Below are positions 19,148 to 27,440 of a stretch of 64,000 bases of DNA, piece by piece. How positions within the stretch are numbered: position 1 is the first letter of the stretch; every line of letters starts with the position of its first letter. Both the position numbers and the translations under genes were made by a program. Below the pieces are notes generated by a model. The model saw only the letters and a list, made by a program, of their open reading frames with translations. It ran no database searches and was not told the DNA's origin. Origin of the DNA: Hydrogenophaga sp. (GTDB taxonomy: Bacteria > Pseudomonadota > Gammaproteobacteria > Burkholderiales > Burkholderiaceae_C); the NCBI RefSeq assembly GCF_011772445.1, contig NZ_WVZN01000017.1, positions 131,622-195,621 on the forward strand. The letters are read 5' to 3'.

Positions 19148-19162
19148 TTCAAAGATTTTGAA
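19148..19162. promoter_or_regulatory. LysR-type binding palindrome
   Basis: TTCAAA-GAT-TTTGAA, a perfect inverted repeat in the divergent region between the LysR regulator and the pirin gene. It contains the T-N11-A pattern (TCAAAGATTTTGA) expected of LysR-type recognition boxes. It lies 16 bases before the chosen LysR start, consistent with autoregulation and activation of the divergent operon. Binding is inferred. Confidence 0.6.
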
Positions 19163-19259
19163 TGATGCCATCAAAACCCTGAGGCCCTGAGCGGGGGTGG
19201 CTTGCCCAGAATTCAGCCCATGCCAGCCCCGCTGGCCCCACGCAGAAAGGACAACCGCC

Positions 19260-19961
19260 ATGATGCAGATCCGCCGCTCCGACGCCCGAGGCTACGCCGA
19301 CCACGGCTGGCTCAAGAGCTACCACTCCTTCTCCTTCGCCGACTACTTCGACCCCGCCTGGATGGGCTGGGGCAACCTGCGCGTGATCAACGAGGACCGC
19401 ATCGCCCCGGGCACCGGCTTCGGCACGCACGGCCACCGCGACATGGAGATCATCAGCTACGTGCTGAAGGGCAACCTGGCGCACCAGGACAGCATGGGCA
19501 ACGTCAAGGGCATCCCGCCCGGCGACGTGCAGCGCATGAGCGCGGGCACCGGCGTGCGCCACAGCGAGTTCAACCATGCGCCCAACGACACGACGCACTT
19601 CCTGCAGATCTGGATCGAGCCGAACCAGCGCGGCATCCCGCCCAGCTATGAGCAGAAAGGCTTCGCCGACGCGGAGAAGCGCGGCCGGCTGCGCCTCGTG
19701 GCCTCGCCCGATGGCCAGGACGGCTCGGTCACCATCCACGCCGACGCCGCCATGTACGCGGGGCTGTTCGACGGAGAGGAAACCGCCAGCATCGAACTGG
19801 CCGCCGGCCGCAAGACCTATGTGCACGTGGTCCGCGGTGAACTCGAGGTCAATGGCGAGCGGCTGTCCGGCGGCGATGCTGCCGTCATGGACGGCGAGAC
19901 TTCGCTGACACTCGCGCACGGCAAGGACGCCGAGGTGCTGGTCTTCGACCTGGCCCACTGA
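19260..19961 (+). CDS. Pirin family protein
   Basis: Bicupin protein of 233 aa, starting MMQIRRSDARGYADHGWLKS. The N-terminal cupin contains the metal ligands in GTHGHRDMEII (about residues 58-68) and RHSEFNH (about 100-106), as in pirins with quercetin 2,3-dioxygenase activity in vitro. The C-terminal cupin lacks the metal ligands, which is normal. AAAGGA lies about 8 bases before the ATG at 19260; a second ATG follows directly. It is first in a run with DoxX and a flavodoxin-like protein, divergent from a LysR regulator, suggesting a redox or electrophile response. The physiological substrate is unknown. Confidence 0.92.
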   Translation: MMQIRRSDARGYADHGWLKSYHSFSFADYFDPAWMGWGNLRVINEDRIAPGTGFGTHGHRDMEIISYVLKGNLAHQDSMGNVKGIPPGDVQRMSAGTGVRHSEFNHAPNDTTHFLQIWIEPNQRGIPPSYEQKGFADAEKRGRLRLVASPDGQDGSVTIHADAAMYAGLFDGEETASIELAAGRKTYVHVVRGELEVNGERLSGGDAAVMDGETSLTLAHGKDAEVLVFDLAH

Positions 19962-20000
19962 TTTCCCTCAACCGCTTTTTCAACCCTGGAGAACCCTCCC

Positions 20001-20408
20001 ATGACCGCTCTGCAAAACCCCTTCGCCCTGCTGGCCCGCTTGCTGATGGCCCTGCTGTTCCTGCCCGCCGGCATTTCAAAGATCGGCGGTTTCGCGGGCA
20101 CGGCCGGCTACATCGGCTCGGTCGGCCTTCCCATGCCCGAGGTGGGCGCGGCGATCGCGATCCTGGTGGAGGTGGGCGCCTCGATCCTGCTGATCATCGG
20201 CCTGTTCACCCGCCCGGCCGCGCTGGTGCTGGCGGTGTTCACCCTGGTGGCCTCGTTCTTCTTCCACGCCTTCTGGTCCATGCCGGCCGAGGCGCAGATG
20301 ATGCAGTCGCTGATGTTCTACAAGAACATCGCCGTCGTCGGCGGCCTGCTCGCGATCGCGGCCCACGGTGCCGGCGCCTTCAGCCTGGACGCCAAGCGCG
20401 GCGGCTGA
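20001..20408 (+). CDS. DoxX family membrane protein
   Basis: Four-helix inner-membrane protein of 135 aa. The sequence FALLARLLMALLFLPAGISKIGGF at the N-terminus and the helix IAILVEVGASILLIIGLFTRPAALVLAVFTLVASFFFH are typical of the DoxX/YphA group. Members are linked to quinone or thiosulfate oxidation and to oxidative-stress complexes, but no catalytic residues can be named. GGAG precedes the ATG at 20001. It sits 39 bases after the pirin gene and 37 before the flavodoxin gene, so it is probably in the same transcript. Confidence 0.9.
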   Translation: MTALQNPFALLARLLMALLFLPAGISKIGGFAGTAGYIGSVGLPMPEVGAAIAILVEVGASILLIIGLFTRPAALVLAVFTLVASFFFHAFWSMPAEAQMMQSLMFYKNIAVVGGLLAIAAHGAGAFSLDAKRGG

Positions 20409-20445
20409 TTGCCTTCCCTTCCTGACACTTTTTGCGAACCATTCC

Positions 20446-21000
20446 ATGACCAAGGTAGTTGTCGTTTATCACTCCGGCTACGGCCACACCCAGCGCATGG
20501 CGCAGTCGGTGGCCGACGGCGCGGGGGCAGAGCTCATCGCCATCGACGCCGATGGCAACCTCCCCGAGGGCGGCTGGGAAGCCCTGGATGCGGCCGATGC
20601 CATCGTCTTCGGCACACCCACCTACATGGGCAGCGTGAGCTGGCAGTTCAAGAAGTTCGCCGACGCCTCCAGCAAGGCCTGGTTCGCGCAGAAATGGAAG
20701 GACAAGCTGGCCGCCGGCTTCACCAACAGCGCCGGCATGAACGGCGACAAGCAGTCCACGCTCAATGCGCTGTTCACCCTGGCCATGCAGCACGGCATGC
20801 TCTGGGTGAGCCAGGGCCTGATGCCGGCCAACACCAAGGGCGCGCAGCGCAACGACGTGAACTACCTCGTGTCGTACAGCGGCGCCATCGCGCAAAGCCC
20901 GTCCGACGCGGGCGCGCAGGACATGCTGCCGGGCGACCTGGAGACGGCGCGCCTGTTCGGTGAGCGCATCGCGGCGGTGGCCGCCCGGTTCACGGCTTGA
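20446..21000 (+). CDS. Flavodoxin-like NAD(P)H-quinone oxidoreductase, WrbA-related
   Basis: Flavodoxin-fold protein of 184 aa. The FMN phosphate loop VVVVYHSGYGHTQRMA lies at residues 4-19, then IVFGTPTYMGSVSWQFKKF near 64-82 and AAGFTNSAGMNGDKQ near 103-117. These fit the WrbA/flavodoxin reductase group that reduces quinones by two electrons. The ATG at 20446 gives a proper beta-1 strand immediately; the frame opens upstream inside doxX but the added residues are not family-like. It is the third gene of the LysR-controlled cluster. Confidence 0.88.
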   Translation: MTKVVVVYHSGYGHTQRMAQSVADGAGAELIAIDADGNLPEGGWEALDAADAIVFGTPTYMGSVSWQFKKFADASSKAWFAQKWKDKLAAGFTNSAGMNGDKQSTLNALFTLAMQHGMLWVSQGLMPANTKGAQRNDVNYLVSYSGAIAQSPSDAGAQDMLPGDLETARLFGERIAAVAARFTA

Positions 21001-21005
21001 GCACC

Positions 21006-21044
21006 GGTCTTCATGAGGCGTAGCATCGCGGCCTCATGAAGATC
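21006..21044 (+). promoter_or_regulatory. Hairpin with 8-codon leader ORF covering the DUF599 start codon
   Basis: Arms CTTCATGAGGC (21009-21019) and GCCTCATGAAG (21031-21041) are perfectly complementary with an 11-base loop; pairing extends to 21006/21044 with one G-T pair, giving about 14 bp. The second arm contains the ATG (21036-21038) of the DUF599 gene. The first arm contains another ATG (21013) opening an eight-codon frame whose TGA (21037-21039) overlaps the downstream ATG as ATGA. There is no U-tract, so it does not look like an intrinsic terminator. Translational coupling or start-codon occlusion is an inference. Confidence 0.5.
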
Positions 21045-21731
21045 TTCAGCATCCTTCCCTGGGCAGACTGGCTCGCGCTGGTCTGCTTTTTTTCCATCTG
21101 GATCGGCTACGCGGTGTTCGCCAAAGCCTGGGCCAAGACCCGGCCCTCGCTGCTGCGCACCACCAACCGCTACCGCCGCTACTGGATGGAGCAGGCCATC
21201 GAGCGCGACCCGCGCATGCTCGACGGCATCATCACGCAGAACCTGTCGACCACGCCGGCCTTCTTCTCGTCCACCTCGATCCTGATCGTCGGTGCCCTGT
21301 TCGCCCTGCTGGGCACCACCGACAAGGCGACCGAGCTGATGAGCGAGATCCCGTTCGCGCAGGCGACCACGCTGATCGTCTTCGAGTTCAAGATCCTGGT
21401 GCTGGTGGCGATCTTCGTGTACTCGTTCTTCCGCTTTTCCTGGTCGATGCGGCAGTACACCTTCGTGGCGCTGGTGATCGGGTCCATGCCGCCGCCCGAG
21501 GACTTCGCGTCTGGCCGATTCGACCGCATCGCGTACGTGGACCGGGCGGCCTCGCTCGTGGCCTCGGCGGCCGAGACCATGAACGACGGCTTGCGGGCGT
21601 ACTACTTTTCATTCGCCCTGCTGGGCTGGTTCGTCTCGCCGCTGGCGATGGTGATCGCCACGGCCGTGGTGGCCGCCATTCTGTACAGCCGGGAGTTCCG
21701 CTCCGAGGTGCTGCACATCCTCAAGGACTGA
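21036..21731 (+). CDS. DUF599 family membrane protein
   Basis: Integral membrane protein of 231 aa of the DUF599 family, function unknown. Helices are visible at residues 9-28 (ADWLALVCFFSIWIGYAVF), 79-96, 108-130 and 190-222. Characteristic stretches include RYRRYWMEQAIERDPRMLDG and the cytoplasmic MPPPEDFASGRFDRIAYVDRAASL. The ATG at 21036 is inside a hairpin and has no Shine-Dalgarno, which is unusual. It stands between the redox cluster and dnaE on the same strand. Confidence 0.85.
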   Translation: MKIFSILPWADWLALVCFFSIWIGYAVFAKAWAKTRPSLLRTTNRYRRYWMEQAIERDPRMLDGIITQNLSTTPAFFSSTSILIVGALFALLGTTDKATELMSEIPFAQATTLIVFEFKILVLVAIFVYSFFRFSWSMRQYTFVALVIGSMPPPEDFASGRFDRIAYVDRAASLVASAAETMNDGLRAYYFSFALLGWFVSPLAMVIATAVVAAILYSREFRSEVLHILKD

Positions 21732-21777
21732 TCGGGCTCTGAAAAGGGGACAGAAGGCCCCTTCTAGAATCAGGCGC

Positions 21778-24700
21778 ATGTTCGTTCACCTGCGCCTGCA
21801 CACCGAGTTTTCCGTCGTTGACGGCACCAACCGCATCGACGAGGTCGTGGCCGCCGCCGCGGCCGACGGCCAGCCCGCCCTGGCCATCACCGACCTCAAC
21901 AACCTCTTCGGCGCCGTCAAGTTCTACAAGGCCGGGCGCGACGCCGGCGTCAAGCCCATCATCGGTGCCGAGGTGCTGCTGCAAGGCTTCACCGAGGAGA
22001 CGCCCAATGCGATGCCCGGTGCCCATCAGCCGCCGCTGCCGCGTGTGCTGCTGCTGGTGCAGGACAAGCAGGGTTATCTCAACCTCAGCGAGCTGCTGGC
22101 GCGCGCCTGGACGCGCAACGTGGTGCGCGACCAGGCCGTGCTCAAGCGCGAGTGGCTCGAGGAACTCAACGCGGGCCTGATCCTGCTGTCGGGTGCCCAG
22201 GCCGGCCCCGTGGGGCAGGCACTGGTGGCCGGCGACGCCCAGCGCGCCAGCGACACGGCGCTGACGCTGGCGGCTCTGTTCCCGCACCGCTTCTACATCG
22301 AGGTGCAGCGCGCCGGCCGCGCCGACGACGAGCGCCACGTGGTGGCGGCCGCGCAGTTGGCCGCGCGCCTGCGCCTGCCGGTGGTGGCCACGCACCCGGT
22401 CCAGTACCTCGAGCCCGACGACTTCGAGGCGCACGAAGCGCGCGTGTGCATCGCCGAGGGCGAAATCCTGGCCAACAACCGCCGCGTGCGCCGCTTCACG
22501 CGCGAGCAGTGGTTCAAGCCCGCTGCCGACATGGCCGCGCTGTTCGCCGACCTGCCGTCGGCCGTGGCCAACACGGCTGAAATCGCCAGGCGCTGCAACC
22601 TCACATTGGTGCTGGGCAAGCCGCAACTGCCCAACTTCCCCACGCCGCTCATCGACGGCGTGCCCATGCCCATGGAGGACTTCTTCCGCCAGTCGTCCTT
22701 CGAGGGCCTGGAGGAACGTCTGAAGCACCTGTACCCCGACGAGGCGGAACGCGAGCGGCAGCGGCCCCGCTACGTCGAGCGCCTGGAGTTCGAGATCGGG
22801 ACCATCCTGAAGATGGGCTTCCCGGGCTACTTCCTGATCGTGGGCGACTTCATCAACTGGGCCAAGAACAACGGCTGCCCGGTGGGCCCGGGCCGGGGCT
22901 CGGGCGCGGGCTCGCTGGTGGCCTATGCGCTGAAGATCACCGACCTCGACCCGCTGCAGTACAAGCTGCTGTTCGAGCGCTTCCTGAACCCGGAGCGGGT
23001 GTCCATGCCCGACTTCGACATCGACTTCTGCCAGGGCAACCGCGACCGCGTCATCGACTACGTGAAGCAGAAGTACGGCAAGGACGCGGTGAGCCAGATC
23101 GCCACCTTCGGCACCATGGCCGCGCGCGCGGCCATCCGCGACGTGGGCCGCGTGCTGGACCTGTCCTACGGCTTCTGCGACGGCATCTCCAAACTCGTGC
23201 CCAACAAGCCCGGCATGAGCGTGACGCTGCAGTACCCGCCCGTGCCCAAGAAGGAAGGCGACAAGAACAACTACGCGCTGGAGATGGAGCCGGTGCTGGC
23301 CGAGCGTGTGCGCCAGGAAGAGGACGTCAAGACGCTCATCGAGCTGGCGCAGAAGCTCGAGGGCATGGCGCGCAACGTGGGCATGCACGCGGGTGGCGTG
23401 CTGATCGCCCCGGGCAAGCTCACCGACTTCTGCCCGCTGTACGCGCAGCCGGGCAGCGAATCGGCTGTGAGCCAGTACGACAAGGACGACGTGGAGGCCA
23501 TCGGCCTCGTCAAGTTCGACTTTCTGGGGCTGGCCACGCTCACCATCCTGGAGATCGCGCGCGAGTTCATCGTCAAGCGCCACAAGGGCCGCGAGAACTT
23601 CCGCTTCGAGGACGTGCGGCTCGATGACCCCAAGGTCTATGCGCTGTTCTCGCGCGGGCAGACCGAAGCCGTGTTCCAGTTTGAAAGCCGCGGCATGCAG
23701 GGCATGCTGCGCGACGCCAAGCCCACGCGCCTGGAGGACCTGATCGCGCTCAACGCGCTGTACCGCCCGGGCCCGATGGACCTGATCCCCAGCTTCGTGG
23801 CGCGCAAGCACGGGCGCGAGGCGGTGGAGTACCCGCACCCGGCCGTGGCCGACATGCTCAGCGAGACCTACGGGATCATGGTCTACCAGGAGCAGGTCAT
23901 GCAGATCGCGCAGATCCTGGCCGGCTATTCGCTTGGCGGCGCCGACCTGCTGCGCCGCGCCATGGGCAAGAAGAAGGCCGAGGAGATGGCCGAGCACCGC
24001 GAGAAATTCCGCGCCGGTGCGCTCAAGACCCACAACATTCCGCAGGACAAGGCCGACGAGATCTTCGACCTGATGGAGAAGTTCGCGGGCTACGGCTTCA
24101 ACAAGTCGCACTCCGCCGCCTACGCGCTGCTGGCCTACCACACGGCCTGGCTCAAGGTCCATTTCACGGCGGAGTTCTACTGCGCCAACATGACGGTGGA
24201 GATGGACGACACCGACAAGCTCAAGGTGTTGTTCGAGGACGCGCAGAAGATGGGCATGGCCTTCGAGCCGCCCGACGTGAACCGCGGCGGCTACCGCTTC
24301 GAGCCGGTGACGGACAAGCTCATCCGCTACGGCCTGGGCGCCATCAAGGGCACGGGCCAGCAGGCGATCGAGGCCATCGTGGCGGCCCGCGAAGGCCGCG
24401 GCGAAGGCCCCAATGGCGGCGAGAGCGGCCCGTTCAAGAGCCTGTTCGACTTCTGCCTGCGCGTGGACCGCACGCGCATCAACAAGCGCACGGTGGAAGC
24501 GCTCATCAAGGCGGGCGCCTTCGACGCCCTGCACCTGAACCGCGCCGAACTGCTGGCCACGCTGGACATCGCCTTCGAGTACGCCGCCACCACGCAGGCC
24601 AACGCGCACCAGGGCGGGCTGTTCGACATGCTGGGCGGTGACGACCACGGCTCCAGCACGCAGGAGCCCGAGCTGGTGGCGACCCTGCCCTGGGGCGTGA

Positions 24701-25347
24701 AGGAAAAGCTCACGCTGGAGAAGAGCGCGATCGGCTTCTACTTCTCGGGCCACCTGTTCGACGAGGTGGAGCGCGAGGTGCGGCGCTTCGCGCGCACGCG
24801 CCTGGTGGACGTGGTGGACAGCCGCGACCCAGTGATCCTCGCGGGCATCGTCACCGACTTCCGCGTCATCAACGGCCAGCGCGGCAAGCTCGCGCTGTTC
24901 AAGATCGATGACAAGACCGGCGTGCTGGAGACCAGCGCCGACGAGAACCTGATCAATGCGCACCGCGCGCTGCTGAAGGACGATGAGCTGATCGTGGTGC
25001 AGGCGGTGGCCCAGCCAGACCGCTTCTCGGGTGGCCTGCGCCTGAAGATCCAGCAGATCTGGGATCTGGCCAGCGCGCGCTGCCGCTTCGGCAAGTACCT
25101 GCGGGTGGCAGTCAACGGCCACGCGCCGGCGGTGGCGCAACTGGTGCGCGAGTTTCCGCCCAGGCGCGAGATGAGCGAGCAGGGCGAGTTCGTGCGCGGT
25201 CTGCCGGTGCGCCTGGCGCTGCAGCGCGACGGCGCGCGTTGTGAACTGCAACTGGATGACCGGGCGCTGTTCTTCCCCACGGACGCGGCGCTGGCGAGTT
25301 GGACGGCGCAGGCGCACGAGCAGCGGGCGGAGATCGTGTTCGATTGA
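21778..25347 (+). CDS. dnaE: DNA polymerase III alpha subunit DnaE
   Basis: Catalytic subunit of the replicative polymerase (1189 aa, normal length). The PHP domain opens FVHLRLHTEFSVVDG and continues ALAITDLNNLFGAVKFY. The polymerase palm has GPGRGSGAGSLVAYAL and MPDFDIDFCQGNRDRV, with catalytic Asp residues at 412 and 414. The fingers include LYRPGPMDLIPSF and the tandem helix-hairpin-helix region follows GYGFNKSHSAAYA. The C-terminus holds the OB fold (ILAGIVTDFRVINGQRGK). The first His of the usual PHP metal site is replaced (HLRLHTEFS), so proofreading by PHP seems unlikely, as in many proteobacterial DnaE proteins. A TAGAAT -10-like hexamer at 21765-21770 is very close to the ATG. Confidence 0.97.
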   Translation: MFVHLRLHTEFSVVDGTNRIDEVVAAAAADGQPALAITDLNNLFGAVKFYKAGRDAGVKPIIGAEVLLQGFTEETPNAMPGAHQPPLPRVLLLVQDKQGYLNLSELLARAWTRNVVRDQAVLKREWLEELNAGLILLSGAQAGPVGQALVAGDAQRASDTALTLAALFPHRFYIEVQRAGRADDERHVVAAAQLAARLRLPVVATHPVQYLEPDDFEAHEARVCIAEGEILANNRRVRRFTREQWFKPAADMAALFADLPSAVANTAEIARRCNLTLVLGKPQLPNFPTPLIDGVPMPMEDFFRQSSFEGLEERLKHLYPDEAERERQRPRYVERLEFEIGTILKMGFPGYFLIVGDFINWAKNNGCPVGPGRGSGAGSLVAYALKITDLDPLQYKLLFERFLNPERVSMPDFDIDFCQGNRDRVIDYVKQKYGKDAVSQIATFGTMAARAAIRDVGRVLDLSYGFCDGISKLVPNKPGMSVTLQYPPVPKKEGDKNNYALEMEPVLAERVRQEEDVKTLIELAQKLEGMARNVGMHAGGVLIAPGKLTDFCPLYAQPGSESAVSQYDKDDVEAIGLVKFDFLGLATLTILEIAREFIVKRHKGRENFRFEDVRLDDPKVYALFSRGQTEAVFQFESRGMQGMLRDAKPTRLEDLIALNALYRPGPMDLIPSFVARKHGREAVEYPHPAVADMLSETYGIMVYQEQVMQIAQILAGYSLGGADLLRRAMGKKKAEEMAEHREKFRAGALKTHNIPQDKADEIFDLMEKFAGYGFNKSHSAAYALLAYHTAWLKVHFTAEFYCANMTVEMDDTDKLKVLFEDAQKMGMAFEPPDVNRGGYRFEPVTDKLIRYGLGAIKGTGQQAIEAIVAAREGRGEGPNGGESGPFKSLFDFCLRVDRTRINKRTVEALIKAGAFDALHLNRAELLATLDIAFEYAATTQANAHQGGLFDMLGGDDHGSSTQEPELVATLPWGVKEKLTLEKSAIGFYFSGHLFDEVEREVRRFARTRLVDVVDSRDPVILAGIVTDFRVINGQRGKLALFKIDDKTGVLETSADENLINAHRALLKDDELIVVQAVAQPDRFSGGLRLKIQQIWDLASARCRFGKYLRVAVNGHAPAVAQLVREFPPRREMSEQGEFVRGLPVRLALQRDGARCELQLDDRALFFPTDAALASWTAQAHEQRAEIVFD

Positions 25348-25360
25348 CGGGGTGCGGCAA

Positions 25361-25391
25361 TTGAACGTAGTATTACGTTCGTTATAACGAA
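25361..25391 (+). promoter_or_regulatory. Toxin-antitoxin promoter with two operator palindromes
   Basis: TTGAAC (25361-25366), 16 bases, then TATAAC (25383-25388) forms a good sigma-70-type promoter. Two inverted repeats overlap it: AACGTA-GTAT-TACGTT (25364-25379) and the perfect palindrome TTCGTTATAACGAA (25378-25391). This matches the autorepression pattern of toxin-antitoxin operons, in which the antitoxin or its complex with toxin binds the promoter. Confidence 0.72.
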
Positions 25392-25403
25392 TGAGGCGCC
25401 GCC

Positions 25404-25628
25404 ATGCACACGCTCAAACTCACCCAGATCGGCAATTCCGTGGGCGTCATCCTGCCCAAGGAAGCACTGGCCAAATTGCGTCTTGAGAAAGGCCAGACAG
25501 TGTTCCTCACGGAGACTCCCGAGGGGCTGGTGCTGACGCCTTATGACCCTGCTCTCGAAGAGCAGATCGAGGCTGGCAGGGCCTTCATGCGGGACTATCG
25601 AGACACCTTTCACCAGTTGGCCAAATGA
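25404..25628 (+). CDS. AbrB/MazE-type antitoxin
   Basis: Small antitoxin of 74 aa. The N-terminal swapped-hairpin AbrB fold is recognisable from LTQIGNSVGVILPKEALAKLRLEKGQ (residues 5-30). The acidic, helical C-terminal tail (PALEEQIEAGRAFMRDYRDTF) is the part expected to wrap around and inactivate the toxin. GAGG precedes the ATG. Its stop overlaps the toxin start (ATGA), and operator palindromes lie directly upstream. The AbrB-type antitoxin is paired here with a Doc toxin instead of the classical Phd. Confidence 0.9.
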   Translation: MHTLKLTQIGNSVGVILPKEALAKLRLEKGQTVFLTETPEGLVLTPYDPALEEQIEAGRAFMRDYRDTFHQLAK

Positions 25629-26011
25629 ACTGGCGCTGGGTGGACAGAAGTGCCCTGGTGCTGTTGCACGACGAAAGCCTGGCGGAACATGGCGGACGGG
25701 CGGGTATCCGCGATGAAGGCCTCCTCGAATCCGCCCTGGGGCGGGCGAGGAACCTGGCCTCATATGGATCGCCGGATGTGGCCGACCTGGCGGCCAGCTA
25801 TGCGCTCGGTTTGGCCAAGAACCATGCCTTCGTCGATGGGAACAAGCGAGCCGCTTTCCTGGCGATGGGTCTGTTCCTCTATCTGAACGGTTATCGTCTC
25901 GTTGCCACGCAGGCAGAAGCCACGTTGACGATGCTGGGGGTGGCCGACGGCTCGGTGCCGGAGCCGGCACTCGCCGAGTGGATCAGGCGAAACAGCGAGC
26001 GGCGCCGCTGA
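25625..26011 (+). CDS. doc: Death-on-curing (Doc) family toxin
   Basis: Fic-fold toxin of 128 aa. The signature HAFVDGNKR at residues 67-75 contains the catalytic His and the Lys that distinguishes Doc from AMP-transferring Fic proteins; Doc of phage P1 phosphorylates and inactivates EF-Tu. The N-terminal segment GIRDEGLLESALGRA is also typical. Translation is coupled to the antitoxin by ATGA. The stop codon region TGATCA is shared back-to-back with the tolA stop on the other strand. Host stabilisation or stress-response functions are inferred from the family. Confidence 0.92.
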   Translation: MNWRWVDRSALVLLHDESLAEHGGRAGIRDEGLLESALGRARNLASYGSPDVADLAASYALGLAKNHAFVDGNKRAAFLAMGLFLYLNGYRLVATQAEATLTMLGVADGSVPEPALAEWIRRNSERRR

Positions 26012-26971
26012 TCAGTCCAGCGGCCGCAGGCCGATCACGAGCGATGACGGCACCCGGCCGTCGACGTCGCGTGGCAGGGTGCCGGTGCGGTCGATGGCGC
26101 GCAGCACGGCGTCGTCCCAGGCGGCGTTGCCGCTGCTCTTGACGAGCTTGTGGCTGGTGATGGTGCCGTCGGGGGCCACGCGCACCTCGACCTCGGCGCG
26201 CGGGTTGCCCGGCGCGGATTCGGTGAACACCACGTTGGGCTTGATGCGCGCGGCCACTTTGCCGGCATAGCTGGCCGAAGGCCCGCTGGACTGCTGGGCG
26301 GCGCCCGTGCTCTGCGGCGAGCCGCTGGCGCCGGCCTGGCCCATCATGCGGGCGAGCTGCTCCTTGCGCAGTTGCTCCTGCAGCTCGGCCTGGCGCTTTT
26401 CCTGCGCGGCCTTGCGCTGGGCTTCGCGTTTTTCTTCGGCGAGCTTTTCCTGGCGCTCGGCCTCGGCGCGCTTCTTCTCGGCGGCGGCCTTGTCCGCCGC
26501 GGCCTTCTTCTCCGCCGCGGCTTTTTCGGCGGCGGCCTTCTCGGCGGCCGCCTTCTTCTCGGCCGCCAGCCGCTCCGCGCGTTCGCGTTCCGCCTTTTCC
26601 TTCTCCTTGGCTTTCTGTGTCGCGATGTCGGCCTGCTGCTGCGCCGGGGCGGGCGGGGGCGGCGGAGCCGGGCGCGGCGCGGGGGCCGGTGCGGGTGGAG
26701 GGGGCGGCGGCGGCACAGGCGCCGGGGGCGGTGGCACCGGTGCGGGCTTGGGCGGCGGCGGTGGCGCGGTGGCGCGTGGCGCCGCCTGCTGTGGCAGGCG
26801 CGACCACAGTTCGGCCTCCACGGCCGGCGTGTCGGCGTCGCGGCGCCAGCTCACGCCCCAGGTGAGCGCCAGGATGAGCAGGGCGTGCACGCCGATGGCC
26901 TTGCCCAGCGCGCCGCCCCAGCGGCCTTGCGGCGGCGGGGCGAGGTCGAGGTGGTCGGCGGTGGATCGCAT
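26012..26971 (-). CDS. tolA: Cell envelope integrity protein TolA
   Basis: Periplasm-spanning component of the Tol-Pal system (319 aa) that links the inner-membrane TolQR motor to the outer membrane during division. One membrane helix lies near residues 24-42 (AIGVHALLILALTWGVSW), then a Pro-rich stretch (about 66-110), a long Lys/Ala/Glu coiled coil with KAAAEK repeats (about 118-210), and a C-terminal TonB/TolA-like domain from SYAGKVAARIKPNVVF to the end. It follows tolR by 20 bases. tolB and pal are not downstream; the toxin-antitoxin pair sits there instead, convergent. Confidence 0.93.
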   Translation of the reverse strand: MRSTADHLDLAPPPQGRWGGALGKAIGVHALLILALTWGVSWRRDADTPAVEAELWSRLPQQAAPRATAPPPPPKPAPVPPPPAPVPPPPPPPAPAPAPRPAPPPPPAPAQQQADIATQKAKEKEKAERERAERLAAEKKAAAEKAAAEKAAAEKKAAADKAAAEKKRAEAERQEKLAEEKREAQRKAAQEKRQAELQEQLRKEQLARMMGQAGASGSPQSTGAAQQSSGPSASYAGKVAARIKPNVVFTESAPGNPRAEVEVRVAPDGTITSHKLVKSSGNAAWDDAVLRAIDRTGTLPRDVDGRVPSSLVIGLRPLD

Positions 26972-26991
26972 CGGGTGGTTCGGGCAAAGGC

Positions 26992-27429
<438 letters not shown>

Positions 27430-27440
27430 GGTTCAGTGCC

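Noticed and set aside
21721-25317. Open frame of 1198 codons antisense to dnaE
   Set aside because: It mirrors the high-GC third-position bias of dnaE, has very high His/Arg/Gln/Ala content and no recognisable domain; dnaE on the plus strand is certain.
26450-26620. Tandem-looking GCC/TTC-rich DNA repeats
   Set aside because: They simply encode the KAAAEK coiled-coil repeats of TolA.
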